DNA of 48,627 nt from NCBI RefSeq assembly GCF_003008695.1, contig NZ_PXZT01000019.1, forward strand, positions 1 to 48,627, written 5' to 3'. Under the pieces are notes generated by a model that saw only the letters and a program-made list of their open reading frames with translations, had not been told where the DNA came from and did not search any database. The position numbers were made by a program, and so were the translations under genes. Below are positions 33,181-41,252 of this stretch, piece after piece. The stretch's first letter is position 1, and each line of letters opens with the position of its first letter. Origin of the DNA: Trichococcus alkaliphilus. Lineage in GTDB: Bacteria; Bacillota; Bacilli; Lactobacillales; Aerococcaceae.

Positions 33181-33957
33181 TCAACTAATAAACGTGTTCG
33201 TCCTGCTCAATTCGGCCAACAGATTCTTTTTCGTTTCCAGCACCTTTTCGATGGTCTTCTCGCGCTCGAAACGGTACTTCGGCGTGCTGACGCTGAATGC
33301 GCCATGGATTTTGTTGTCGATCACGAGCGCCGCCCCGATGCAGATGACATCCAGGTCGTTCTCTTCGTCATCGGTGGCAAAACCCGACTCTTTGACTTTT
33401 TTCACTTCTTCCTTCAGAACATCCCGATCCGTTATCGTGTTCGGAGTGTCCGCGACTAGTTCGACCCGATCCAGATACGCTGTCAACTCTTCATCGCTGA
33501 AGGCGGCCAGCATCGCCTTGCCCATCGCGGAACTGTAGAGATGGTTGGTGTTGCCGATGCGGGAATTGATATTGGCGATCGCTTTCTGCGTCTCCAGCTT
33601 GTTGACGTAGAGGACCTCATCCTTATCTAGAATGCCCAAATGGACCGTTTCGTCCAAGCCCGCCTGCAGATTGCGCAAGTACGGATCGGTGATTTTGATG
33701 ATGTCCAGATTCGCCAGACGGTTGTTCGCATAGCGGATCAGCGCGCTGCCCAAGGTGAAACGCTTGGTCTGTTCATCCTTTTCGACATATCCGATCAAAA
33801 GCAGCGTGTCCAGGATCTTCAGTGCCGTCGGGCTGGACAGACCCGTGTTGGCTGCGATGGCGGCCAGACTCTGGGCCTCCTTGCTGTTGGATAAATGATC
33901 GATGATTTTTGCGGCTTTCAGCAGGACCGTTCCGTAAGGTTTTTTCTCTTCTTCCAT
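33181..33957 (-). CDS. kdgR: IclR-family transcriptional regulator, probable KdgR
   Basis: 258 residues. An N-terminal winged helix (about 8-75; LAAIAANTGLSSPTALKILDTLLLIGYVEK) precedes the IclR effector domain (DETVHLGILDKDEVLYVNKLE, SSAMGKAMLAAFSDEELTAYL). The frame opens at GTG 33966, but GAGGGG is 8 nt from the ATG at 33957. It lies directly upstream of kdgK in the same direction, yet with its own terminator, so it is a separate unit. Palindromes of one type occur at kdgK and before kdgR, suggesting it represses both and is relieved by KDG or KDPG. Confidence 0.88.
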   Translation of the reverse strand: MEEEKKPYGTVLLKAAKIIDHLSNSKEAQSLAAIAANTGLSSPTALKILDTLLLIGYVEKDEQTKRFTLGSALIRYANNRLANLDIIKITDPYLRNLQAGLDETVHLGILDKDEVLYVNKLETQKAIANINSRIGNTNHLYSSAMGKAMLAAFSDEELTAYLDRVELVADTPNTITDRDVLKEEVKKVKESGFATDDEENDLDVICIGAALVIDNKIHGAFSVSTPKYRFEREKTIEKVLETKKNLLAELSRTNTFIS

Positions 33958-33975
33958 TTTTGACACCCCTCAACT

Positions 33976-33992
33976 GTTTCCTATTTAGAAAT
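33976..33992. promoter_or_regulatory. KdgR-like operator O3 (autoregulatory)
   Basis: GTTTCC-TATTT-AGAAAT has the same 6+5+6 layout as O1, just upstream of the kdgR start. A further half-match (ATTTCCAAATA) begins at 34027. Confidence 0.4.
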
Positions 33993-34044
33993 AGTTTACC
34001 CCAAAACGAGCATTCCGTACAGAAACATTTCCAAATAAGCAACG

Positions 34045-34078
34045 CAAAAAAAGACGCCCATTTGATGAGGAGCGCCTT
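34045..34078 (-). terminator. Terminator after the DUF1510 gene
   Basis: On the minus strand AAGGCGCTC pairs with GGGCGTCTT (two G-U) and runs into TTTTTTT. Confidence 0.75.
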
Positions 34079-34088
34079 GCTGTGTTGA

Positions 34089-34742
34089 TCAGTTGTTCGG
34101 TATCTCGTTCAATTCTTCCACAAGCGTGACTTGCCAGCCTTCGCCGTCGACCCAGTCGAGCTGGACGCGCGCAATCGTCTCTTTCTGTGTATCGGAGACT
34201 GTGGCGGTGACTTGCTGATCGCCGGCATTGCCGATCCACCATTCAATCATGTTATCGCTACTGATGCCTGTCACGGCAGCAATGGCCTCTTTGATTTCGT
34301 TGCGGTCGGCGGAGCCGTCGCTGTAATCCGTAACATGTTCCCCGGTTTGGGTCGTGCCGATCGGTTCCCAGTCGCCGGTATAGGCCTTTGTTACGTTCTC
34401 ATCGGTCGACGGTACTTCTTCCGTATCCGTATCTTCATCCGATTCTTCCTCCGACTCTTCTTTGGCGCTATCTTTATCTTTATCTTTATCTTCACTCGAA
34501 GATTCCTCTGCTGAAGAGGACGTTTCGCTGGAGTCATCCGATTCGGTGATGATCATGCTTTGTGAGTTTGTTTGATTACCTGCCGCGATAGATGGTTCTT
34601 CATCATTCCCGTAAAAGATATTATAAAGGAGCACGAGCCCCAAAAATGCGGCGACGATGATGCCCAAAACTACAAGCAGGTTATTGCGTTTATGATTTCC
34701 GTGTAATTCTTGTCTGGTCGGTTTTTGATTGTTCTCGGACAT
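34089..34742 (-). CDS. YrrS/DUF1510-family membrane-anchored protein
   Basis: 217 residues. A short basic N-terminus (ELHGNHKRNN) precedes one transmembrane helix (LLVVLGIIVAAFLGLVLLYNIFY). A long Ser/Glu/Asp-rich linker follows (SSAEESSSEDKDKDKDS), then a C-terminal DUF1510 domain with YTGDWEPIGTTQTGEH and DWVDGEGWQVTLV. The linker encodes a short tandem DNA repeat (tctttatctttatcttta, 34467-34484). The frame opens at 34778, but AGAAGGGGG decides the ATG at 34742. In Bacillus, yrrS lies beside a penicillin-binding protein gene; none is adjacent here. Role unknown, probably cell envelope. Confidence 0.82.
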   Translation of the reverse strand: MSENNQKPTRQELHGNHKRNNLLVVLGIIVAAFLGLVLLYNIFYGNDEEPSIAAGNQTNSQSMIITESDDSSETSSSAEESSSEDKDKDKDSAKEESEEESDEDTDTEEVPSTDENVTKAYTGDWEPIGTTQTGEHVTDYSDGSADRNEIKEAIAAVTGISSDNMIEWWIGNAGDQQVTATVSDTQKETIARVQLDWVDGEGWQVTLVEELNEIPNN

Positions 34743-34830
34743 GCGGTAGCCCCCTTCTGAATGATACAAGTTTAGCATATTTGCGATACGGCTACGTTAA
34801 ATCCAGTTTACAACTCTGTGTCACAGGCTG

Positions 34831-35295
34831 CTATTTAGCTTGGCTTTTCTTTTGTTTTGAAGCCTTTATCCTGGCCATAAGCCCGAAGAGACTATCCACA
34901 ATGAAAATTGCCAGCGCAATGGCGCCCGATATCTGTAGCGTCAGGACCAGATGCTGCTGCGCGACTGCATACTCTTTGTTGATGAAGGAATAGACCGATT
35001 GATAAACGCCTGCTCCGGGAACCAGGGCAATGAAGGCAGGGATGAAATAAATCGTCACTGGCGTCTTCAGATGACGCGCGAACAGATGCGCAATCCAAGC
35101 GATGAACAGGCTCGCCAGAAAAGTGGCCCCGACGATGTCCAAAAACGACAGTGCGACAAGGTAGACTCCCCATCCCAAAGCCCCGCCAGATGCTCCATAC
35201 CGCAAAGTCCGTTTCGGAGCTTCCAAAGTGATGGCAATGAAGTAGACAGCAACAAAAGCGACGACCATTTCCAAAACGATATTAAACAGGGTCAT
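34831..35295 (-). CDS. Threonine/serine exporter, ThrE C-terminal-type subunit (YjjB-like)
   Basis: 154 residues with about four to five hydrophobic helices, equal to the ThrE_2/DUF3815 half of the ThrE exporter. It contains FIPAFIALVPGAGVYQSVYSFI, the conserved P-G segment. Its start overlaps the end of the partner gene by 4 nt, so the two halves are made together. It probably exports small amino or organic acids. Confidence 0.85.
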   Translation of the reverse strand: MTLFNIVLEMVVAFVAVYFIAITLEAPKRTLRYGASGGALGWGVYLVALSFLDIVGATFLASLFIAWIAHLFARHLKTPVTIYFIPAFIALVPGAGVYQSVYSFINKEYAVAQQHLVLTLQISGAIALAIFIVDSLFGLMARIKASKQKKSQAK

Positions 35296-36077
35296 CGGAT
35301 CACCTCCCCGCCGACGATCAAACCGGCACCTATGCCAATCGCGATGAATACGGCGATCACAAAGGCCTCCAATATTTTGGCTGCTCCCGACATGTAATCA
35401 GCGCGGAAAGTGTCACGGATGCCGTTCGTCAGTACGGTACCCGGCAACAAGGGCATGATGGCACTAATGATGATCGTATCCGGCTGGATCGGAAACGTTA
35501 ATAGCTCGGACAAAATGGCCGTCAACACGGCGATCACAAAACTGGAGACCATGTTCTGGATGAACGGGCGGATCTTCCATTTGGCCGCGATGTGCAAAAC
35601 AAAAGAAACTGCGGCGCTGACCGGAATCATCGCCAAAAAGTCATAGAAAGTCCCGCCCATCAAAAAGATGAACAATTGGATAAAGCCGATCAGCGCAAAA
35701 CTCTTTTGGCGTCTGCTGTATTGGATTTCGTCGATGTTCTGCAGCGCATCGTAAGCCTCTTGGATCGTCAATCTGTCTTCGACGAAATTCCGCGAAACGG
35801 CATTGACACGGGACACTCGGTTCAAGTTCGTCGTGCGTTCTGTGATTCGTTTGACGACTGTGATCGCGTGCATATTCGGACTGTCGAGCGTGGCGACGAG
35901 CCCAGTGGTCAAAGCCAACGCTTCGGTCATCTGCAGCCCGGTCTTCTTCAGGATGCGCGTCACCGTATCCTCGACACGGTAAGTTTCCGCGTTGCTTTCC
36001 AGCATGATTTGCCCGGCCAGGACCGCTGTATCCATGTATAATTCAAAATCCATTTCCGGATTAGGTGTAACTGTCAT
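35292..36077 (-). CDS. Threonine/serine exporter, ThrE N-terminal-type subunit (YjjP-like)
   Basis: 261 residues. A soluble N-terminal part has SNAETYRVEDTVTRILKKTG, the DUF1212 hallmark. It is followed by about five hydrophobic helices, including IMPLLPGTVLTNGIRDTFRADYMSGAAKILEA. Together with the 154-residue partner it reconstitutes full ThrE. GGGGG sits 6-7 nt before the ATG at 36077. Confidence 0.87.
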   Translation of the reverse strand: MTVTPNPEMDFELYMDTAVLAGQIMLESNAETYRVEDTVTRILKKTGLQMTEALALTTGLVATLDSPNMHAITVVKRITERTTNLNRVSRVNAVSRNFVEDRLTIQEAYDALQNIDEIQYSRRQKSFALIGFIQLFIFLMGGTFYDFLAMIPVSAAVSFVLHIAAKWKIRPFIQNMVSSFVIAVLTAILSELLTFPIQPDTIIISAIMPLLPGTVLTNGIRDTFRADYMSGAAKILEAFVIAVFIAIGIGAGLIVGGEVIR

Positions 36078-36158
36078 CCAAATCCCCCTTCCTTCTCAAA
36101 ACATTATTGGCTTGTGCGCAGCCTGCTAGCGGCCCACGCCCAATCATTACAGCAAGCT

Positions 36159-39100
36159 CTATATTTCCAGCAGCTGCATCAATTCTTCCTTCGACAAGGA
36201 GGTGACCGATTGGCCGCCTGCCTGGATGACGGAATCGATCATTTCGCGTTTCTGTTCCTGCAATTCGTTGATCCGTTCCTCGATCGTGCCGGTCGCGATC
36301 AGGCGGACGACCTGCACGACCTTTTTCTGGCCGAAACGGTGCACACGGTCGGTCGCTTGGCTTTCGACGGCCGGGTTCCACCAGGAGTCATAGAGAATGA
36401 CCGTATCCCCACCGGTCAAGTTCAAACCGGTCCCGCCTGCTTTCAGGGAAATCAGAAAAAGATCCTTCTCGCCTTCGTTGAAGCGGGTCGTCAGGGTCAA
36501 GCGGTCCTGGTTCGGCGTCTGCCCATCGAGGTAAAAATAGGCTTCGCCGGCCGCATCCAGTTTTTTGCGGATGATGGCCAGCATTTGTGTGAACTGGGAG
36601 AACAACACGACGCGTCTGCCGTTCTCTTTGGCTTCGGCCAAATACTCCATCAGCCTGTCCAATTTGCCGGAACCGCCGTTGTAGTCGGCCATGACCAAGG
36701 CCGGATCGCAACAGATTTGGCGCAAGCGCGTAAGACCTGCCAAGATCTTGATCCGGTTTTCGTTCAGCGTGTCCGCGTCCAGCATCTCTTTTGTTTCCTG
36801 CCGCATCAATTGCAGCTGCGACAAGTACACGGTCTTCTGTTTTTCGGTCATTTCGATGTAGGAGATCGATTCGATCTTCGGCGGCAGATCCTTCAGCACG
36901 TCCGCTTTCAGTCTGCGCAGGATGAACGGTTTGACTTTTTTGGCTATCTGCGCCGGTTCCATCTGTTTGAAATTCGTTCTCGTTCCGAAAAGGCCTGGCT
37001 GCGCGATGCTGAAAATGGTGTACAATTCGGACAACGCATTTTCGATCGGTGTCCCGCTCAAAGCGATTTTGTTGTTGGCTTGGAGCGCGGAAGCCGCCTT
37101 TGTCGTCTTCGCCGTGGCGTTCTTGACGCTTTGGGCTTCATCCAGGATGACGGTCCGGAAGGCTTTCCCTTCATACAGATCCTCATCGCGCTGCAGCAGC
37201 GGATAGGAGGTGATCCAAACCGGAATATTTTCGGCGATTGCAGCCGTTACGCAGTCGCTCCTTTCGCTCTTCGTGCCGGTGATGAGCTGTGTTTGGATGC
37301 CGGGCGCAAACTGTTTGAATTCCTTCTGCCAATTGTAGAGCACGCTGGAAGGACAGATGACCAAATAAGGTTTGCCGTCTCCCTCACTGAGCGAACCGGC
37401 GATGAAGCTGATGACCTGCAGCGTCTTTCCGAGTCCCATGTCGTCCGCAAGGATGCCGCCGAAGCCGTAGTGATCAAGCCCCTTCAGCCATTTGTAACCC
37501 GTTTCCTGGTAAGGGCGCAAGGTAGCATTCAAATCCTCAGGCAAGTCGAAATCGATCTTTTCGGGTTTCTCCATCCGATTGATGAGCGTCATAAATTCCT
37601 CATCCTGATGGACGATCCCCGCATCGGTATCCAACCCAAAGGCTTTATAGAGCGGCAAGGACATCTCTGTTTTCAGATCCTTCAAAGGCACATCCAGCTG
37701 CACGACCGCATCGGTCAGCTCCTTGATTTCTTTCTGGCGCAAGTTGACGATCTTGCCGTTGGACAGGCGGTGATACGACTTATTCGCCGCAATTTGCCTG
37801 ACCATCTGTTTCAGGTCATCCATGCTGATTTCGTCGGTGCTGAAGGTCACATCCAACAACCGAGACTGATTGTTCAGCTCGATGGCGACTTTCGGCAGCC
37901 TGACCGGTTGGTAAAGTAGGTTCTCGACAGCCGCCGTCGTGAATATTTCGCAGTGGGGGGCCAGTTTATCCAGTCCTTCGTAAAGGAAGGCGCTGATTTG
38001 GTCCACATCCTGCAGGAAAAGCGTATCCTCAAAGAGGTAGGCGTGTTTTCCTGCGTCCATGAACTTTTTGGCGATGACTCTTTCGGCAACCCGATCCCGG
38101 ATGACCGATTCCGGCGTCAAATCTATGCGCTCCATGGATTCTTTTGCGACATCGATTTTCGCCTCGCCGTAGTTGAAGAACACCTCCAGAATCAAACGCT
38201 CCTTTTGCCAATCCAGATAAAGCTCAGTCTTCAACGGGAAGCTTTGATATTTCCCTTGCACCTCATCGGTCAGCAGCACTCCGACAATTTTCCGCAGTGC
38301 CGGAACGGCAATCGCCAGGAAATCGGCTGACTTGTCCGGCGGAATACGCATGCCTTCCTTAGCTGAACGGACAAGCATAGCGTTGACAGTCGCCAAGCGT
38401 TCCAACGTACTTTGGTTCAGGAAGTAGATTGTTTCGTCAACCAACAGCAATCCGCTATCACCAAAAAGCAGCACCGTTTTCTCAAAATCCTTTATTTCCG
38501 AAAAGAGGAGCCCCCCGTCCGGCAATTCACTGACAGCGAAACTGAGCGGCAGCTTTTTGAATTCCGTCACAAATTGTTCCGGGCGCAGCTTCATCTCCTG
38601 CTTCTGGTACTGATTCGTTTTCAGCGACACATTCGCATTTTCGGCTAATTTCAGCAGTATTTCCTTCATCATGCTGTTCGGGATAATGATTTCCTTGCGG
38701 TCCTCAACAGTGCGGAGGTCACGTCCCGAAGTACGTGCGGCCTCGGCGATCTGCTTCAGCAGCACAAAAACGGCATGGTCCGCCTCGGTCAGTTCATGTT
38801 GTTCCGGCGTATAGATGAACTTTTTCCCGAAAGGAAGTTGGTTGCCGTTCAGAATATCATTGACCACCGACTCGCAATCTTTCACCTGGTACAGGTGGTC
38901 GAGCCCTACCTTCATCCGCAGACTGAAATTGTGATTGTCCTGGTAAGGTTGGTATGTCAGCATATATTCCACCTGCAAGGGCACGCGCTCGTAAAAATCA
39001 TTTTCATCCATCAATTCGTACTGGAGGAATCCCAAAAGACGGTTTGTTTCTGCGACATTGTAGTATTTGTCTTGTTGAACAGTTGGGTGCGTCTGATTCC

Positions 39101-39443
39101 GAGTTAGTGGTGTTAATGCAGCAGTCTTCTGCCTATATTCCGCAGCAAGGTGCAGCACCGCCAACATAAGGGCGACCAGATGATAGCAAGGCACTTCTGG
39201 ATTGCTTTGGAAATACTCACATGAGCATTCGTAATCATCAATCTTACCAAACTTGTCCAGTTTTAATTTTCCTGTGTAAGTTGCTTTGTCGTGGATTTTG
39301 GAAACGACAACCGTCTCAGATTCGCCAATGGTGACTTCTTTTACGGCTCCACTTTTATACAGACGTCCCCCTTTCTCAAAGGTCATATAGTTGTTCGTCA
39401 GATTTTTGATTTCCCGCTTATTGTATGTCGCATTAATCATCAT
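36159..39443 (-). CDS. SNF2-family helicase with SWIM zinc finger
   Basis: 1094 residues. A SWIM finger (CSCEYFQSNPEVPCYHL, about residue 75) and a long SNF2-associated region (about 100-620) precede the motor. Motor motifs are DDMGLGKTLQVISF (Walker A), SYPLLQRD, LDEAQSVKNATAKTTKA (DEAQ Walker B), LSGTPIENAL, and in the second lobe VVLFSQFTQMLAII and QATDRVHRFGQKKVVQVVRLI. It probably remodels protein-DNA or nucleic acid complexes as an ATP-driven translocase; the role in bacteria is unclear. GAGGG is 9 nt before the ATG. It appears to be a single-gene unit. Confidence 0.93.
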   Translation of the reverse strand: MMINATYNKREIKNLTNNYMTFEKGGRLYKSGAVKEVTIGESETVVVSKIHDKATYTGKLKLDKFGKIDDYECSCEYFQSNPEVPCYHLVALMLAVLHLAAEYRQKTAALTPLTRNQTHPTVQQDKYYNVAETNRLLGFLQYELMDENDFYERVPLQVEYMLTYQPYQDNHNFSLRMKVGLDHLYQVKDCESVVNDILNGNQLPFGKKFIYTPEQHELTEADHAVFVLLKQIAEAARTSGRDLRTVEDRKEIIIPNSMMKEILLKLAENANVSLKTNQYQKQEMKLRPEQFVTEFKKLPLSFAVSELPDGGLLFSEIKDFEKTVLLFGDSGLLLVDETIYFLNQSTLERLATVNAMLVRSAKEGMRIPPDKSADFLAIAVPALRKIVGVLLTDEVQGKYQSFPLKTELYLDWQKERLILEVFFNYGEAKIDVAKESMERIDLTPESVIRDRVAERVIAKKFMDAGKHAYLFEDTLFLQDVDQISAFLYEGLDKLAPHCEIFTTAAVENLLYQPVRLPKVAIELNNQSRLLDVTFSTDEISMDDLKQMVRQIAANKSYHRLSNGKIVNLRQKEIKELTDAVVQLDVPLKDLKTEMSLPLYKAFGLDTDAGIVHQDEEFMTLINRMEKPEKIDFDLPEDLNATLRPYQETGYKWLKGLDHYGFGGILADDMGLGKTLQVISFIAGSLSEGDGKPYLVICPSSVLYNWQKEFKQFAPGIQTQLITGTKSERSDCVTAAIAENIPVWITSYPLLQRDEDLYEGKAFRTVILDEAQSVKNATAKTTKAASALQANNKIALSGTPIENALSELYTIFSIAQPGLFGTRTNFKQMEPAQIAKKVKPFILRRLKADVLKDLPPKIESISYIEMTEKQKTVYLSQLQLMRQETKEMLDADTLNENRIKILAGLTRLRQICCDPALVMADYNGGSGKLDRLMEYLAEAKENGRRVVLFSQFTQMLAIIRKKLDAAGEAYFYLDGQTPNQDRLTLTTRFNEGEKDLFLISLKAGGTGLNLTGGDTVILYDSWWNPAVESQATDRVHRFGQKKVVQVVRLIATGTIEERINELQEQKREMIDSVIQAGGQSVTSLSKEELMQLLEI

Positions 39444-39499
39444 TGGTTCACACCCTCACACATATAGTCTCTGCTATTTTACCATAGAGGAAGGTGCAG

Positions 39500-39660
39500 C
39501 ATGCTACAAAAATGGCGCTGGGTTTGTTGGATGCGACTGATTGCCCGGGGCCGGTGGGTCATATTCGCGAATAGCCATCCTCCAATCGGGAATTGCCCCC
39601 TCCACAGCGCTGTTTCCGTTACCTTCGGCCCTACCGTTCACAGCATTGGAAACATTTCCT
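39500..39660. other. GC-rich intergenic segment without a supported gene
   Basis: It is noticeably richer in GC than the flanks, with a perfect TATTCGCGAATA palindrome (39569-39580), CCCGGGGCC, and AGCGCC/GGCGCT-type ends near 39513 and 39618. A 66-codon minus-strand frame covers it but lacks a ribosome site and family resemblance. It may be a dispersed repeat. Confidence 0.35.
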
Positions 39661-39680
39661 AAAAAAGATGTCACTTTGTG

Positions 39681-39709
39681 TTGACAACGTGTCCAATGTG
39701 ACATACTAT
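39681..39709 (+). promoter_or_regulatory. ccpN operon promoter
   Basis: Consensus TTGACA (39681-39686), 17 nt and TACTAT (39704-39709), about 40 nt before ccpN. Confidence 0.75.
39697..39707 (+). promoter_or_regulatory. Probable CcpN binding site
   Basis: TGTGACATACT fits the Bacillus CcpN consensus TRTGHYATAYW (as I recall it) at every position and overlaps the -10 box. A second, two-mismatch site lies on the minus strand at 39665-39675. Confidence 0.55.
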
Positions 39710-39749
39710 ATATTCATTAACACATCACATTAAGAATTGAGGTGGAAAA

Positions 39750-40385
39750 ATGGAACTTACCGATAGGCAAAAACAGATCATCGAAATCGTCAAGAAGCAG
39801 CAGCCGATTTCCGGTGAAAAGATTGCCTCCATATTAGGATTTGCGCGGGCGACGCTGCGCCCTGACTTTTCGCTGCTGACGATGAGCGGCATCCTTCAAG
39901 CCAAACCGAAAGTCGGTTATCTGATCAACGAGGAGCACACCAACTCCGTGCTGGTCGAACAGATCGCCAAACAAAAAGTCGAAAAGGTGATGGCCATCTC
40001 GGTCAACCTCACCAAAGAAACGAGCATCCAGGATGCCATCATCCAGCTTTTCCTGGAGGATTGCGGTTCCCTTTATGTTACAGACAACCGGGAAATACTG
40101 GGGATCGTTTCGCGCAAGGATCTGCTCAAGAGCGCGTTGGGCGATTCCGATCTGAATGCCATCCCGGTCGGAATGGTCATGACGAAGATGCCAAATCTGT
40201 ATACCGTCTTCAGCGACACGTTCGTTGTCGATGCCACCAAATTGCTCGTTACCCATCGCGTCGACAGTTTACCAGTCCTTTCCCGTTCCGTGTATGAAGA
40301 AACCGGGAAAAAAGAGGTCATCGGAAAATTTTCGAAATCGACCGCCAGCAGATTGTTGCTTGATATATTCAACAAAGACCTTTAG
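39750..40385 (+). CDS. ccpN: CcpN-type transcriptional repressor with CBS domains
   Basis: 211 residues. An N-terminal HTH_11 domain (about 1-60; QPISGEKIASILGFARATLRPDFSLLTMSGIL) precedes two CBS repeats (about 80-200), which in CcpN sense ATP/ADP. CcpN represses gluconeogenic genes in the presence of glycolytic substrates. Operon ccpN-ppsR-ppdK, with ppsR 9 nt downstream, parallels yqzB(ccpN)-yqfL in Bacillus. A CcpN box over its own promoter suggests autorepression. Confidence 0.9.
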   Translation: MELTDRQKQIIEIVKKQQPISGEKIASILGFARATLRPDFSLLTMSGILQAKPKVGYLINEEHTNSVLVEQIAKQKVEKVMAISVNLTKETSIQDAIIQLFLEDCGSLYVTDNREILGIVSRKDLLKSALGDSDLNAIPVGMVMTKMPNLYTVFSDTFVVDATKLLVTHRVDSLPVLSRSVYEETGKKEVIGKFSKSTASRLLLDIFNKDL

Positions 40386-40400
40386 GAGGAAAGTGTGCAA

Positions 40401-41228
40401 ATGGACCTTAATGCGATTTACTTAGTATCCGATTCCATCGGTGAGACAGCCGATGTGGTGATCCGTTCCGCCCTCTACCAATTCGAGACGGAAAATTACC
40501 AACTGAAGAAATATTCCTACGTGCAGACGACCGAGGAAATCGACGACATCTGCGCGAAAGCAACCGAAGATGAAAAGGCGATGATCTTCTATACCTTCGT
40601 GAAAAAGGAAATGGCCGATTACATGAAGGAGCGGATCGAACAATCCAATCTGATCGGTGTCGACATCTACAGTCCGATTCTGACCGGTTTGGGGCAACTG
40701 TTCCAGCTTCCGGCCAAGGAGAAACCGGGCATGAACCGTCAGCTCAACGAGGACTATTTCAACCGCGTCGAGGCCATCGAGTTTTCCGTCAAATACGACG
40801 ACGGACGCGATCCGCGCGGCATCGAAAAGGCGGATATCGTACTGGTCGGCGTGTCCCGCACATCCAAAACGCCGCTGTCGATCTATCTTGCGAACAAGAA
40901 CGTGAAAGTCGCAAACATCCCGCTCTTTCCGGAATCGAAGCCGCCGAAAGAAATCTTCACGATTGCCCCGGAGCGGATCATCGGCCTGGTGAATTCGCCG
41001 AAAAAGCTCAATGAAGTCCGTAAAGAACGCCTGAAGACACTGGGACTGCCACCCTCAGCCAGCTACGCCGGCATGGAACGCATCCTGGAGGAACTCGAAT
41101 ATGCAGACCAGATCATGAAACAGATTGGCTGCGAAATCGTCGATGTTTCGAACAAAGCGATCGAAGAAACCGCCGACCACATCCTGCACTACATGGATGT
41201 CATGAACATCAGCCGCAAGCAACTATAG
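40401..41228 (+). CDS. ppsR: Pyruvate, phosphate dikinase regulatory protein (PDRP)
   Basis: Bifunctional kinase/phosphotransferase that inactivates PPDK by ADP-dependent phosphorylation of an active-site Thr and reactivates it by Pi-dependent removal. About 275 residues. It shows YLVSDSIGETADVV at the N-terminus, the LVGVSRTSKTPLSIYLAN P-loop-like motif in the middle and GLVNSPKKLNEVRKERL. The start may be GTG 40395 or ATG 40401; GGAGG serves either (5 or 11 nt). It stands directly before its target gene. Confidence 0.93.
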   Translation: MDLNAIYLVSDSIGETADVVIRSALYQFETENYQLKKYSYVQTTEEIDDICAKATEDEKAMIFYTFVKKEMADYMKERIEQSNLIGVDIYSPILTGLGQLFQLPAKEKPGMNRQLNEDYFNRVEAIEFSVKYDDGRDPRGIEKADIVLVGVSRTSKTPLSIYLANKNVKVANIPLFPESKPPKEIFTIAPERIIGLVNSPKKLNEVRKERLKTLGLPPSASYAGMERILEELEYADQIMKQIGCEIVDVSNKAIEETADHILHYMDVMNISRKQL

Positions 41229-41252
41229 ACCACTCACAAGGAGGAAAAGTAT

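Noticed and set aside
39504-39704. 66-codon minus-strand frame before ccpN
   Set aside because: Its start lies in the ccpN promoter, it has no ribosome site, and its product resembles nothing I know.
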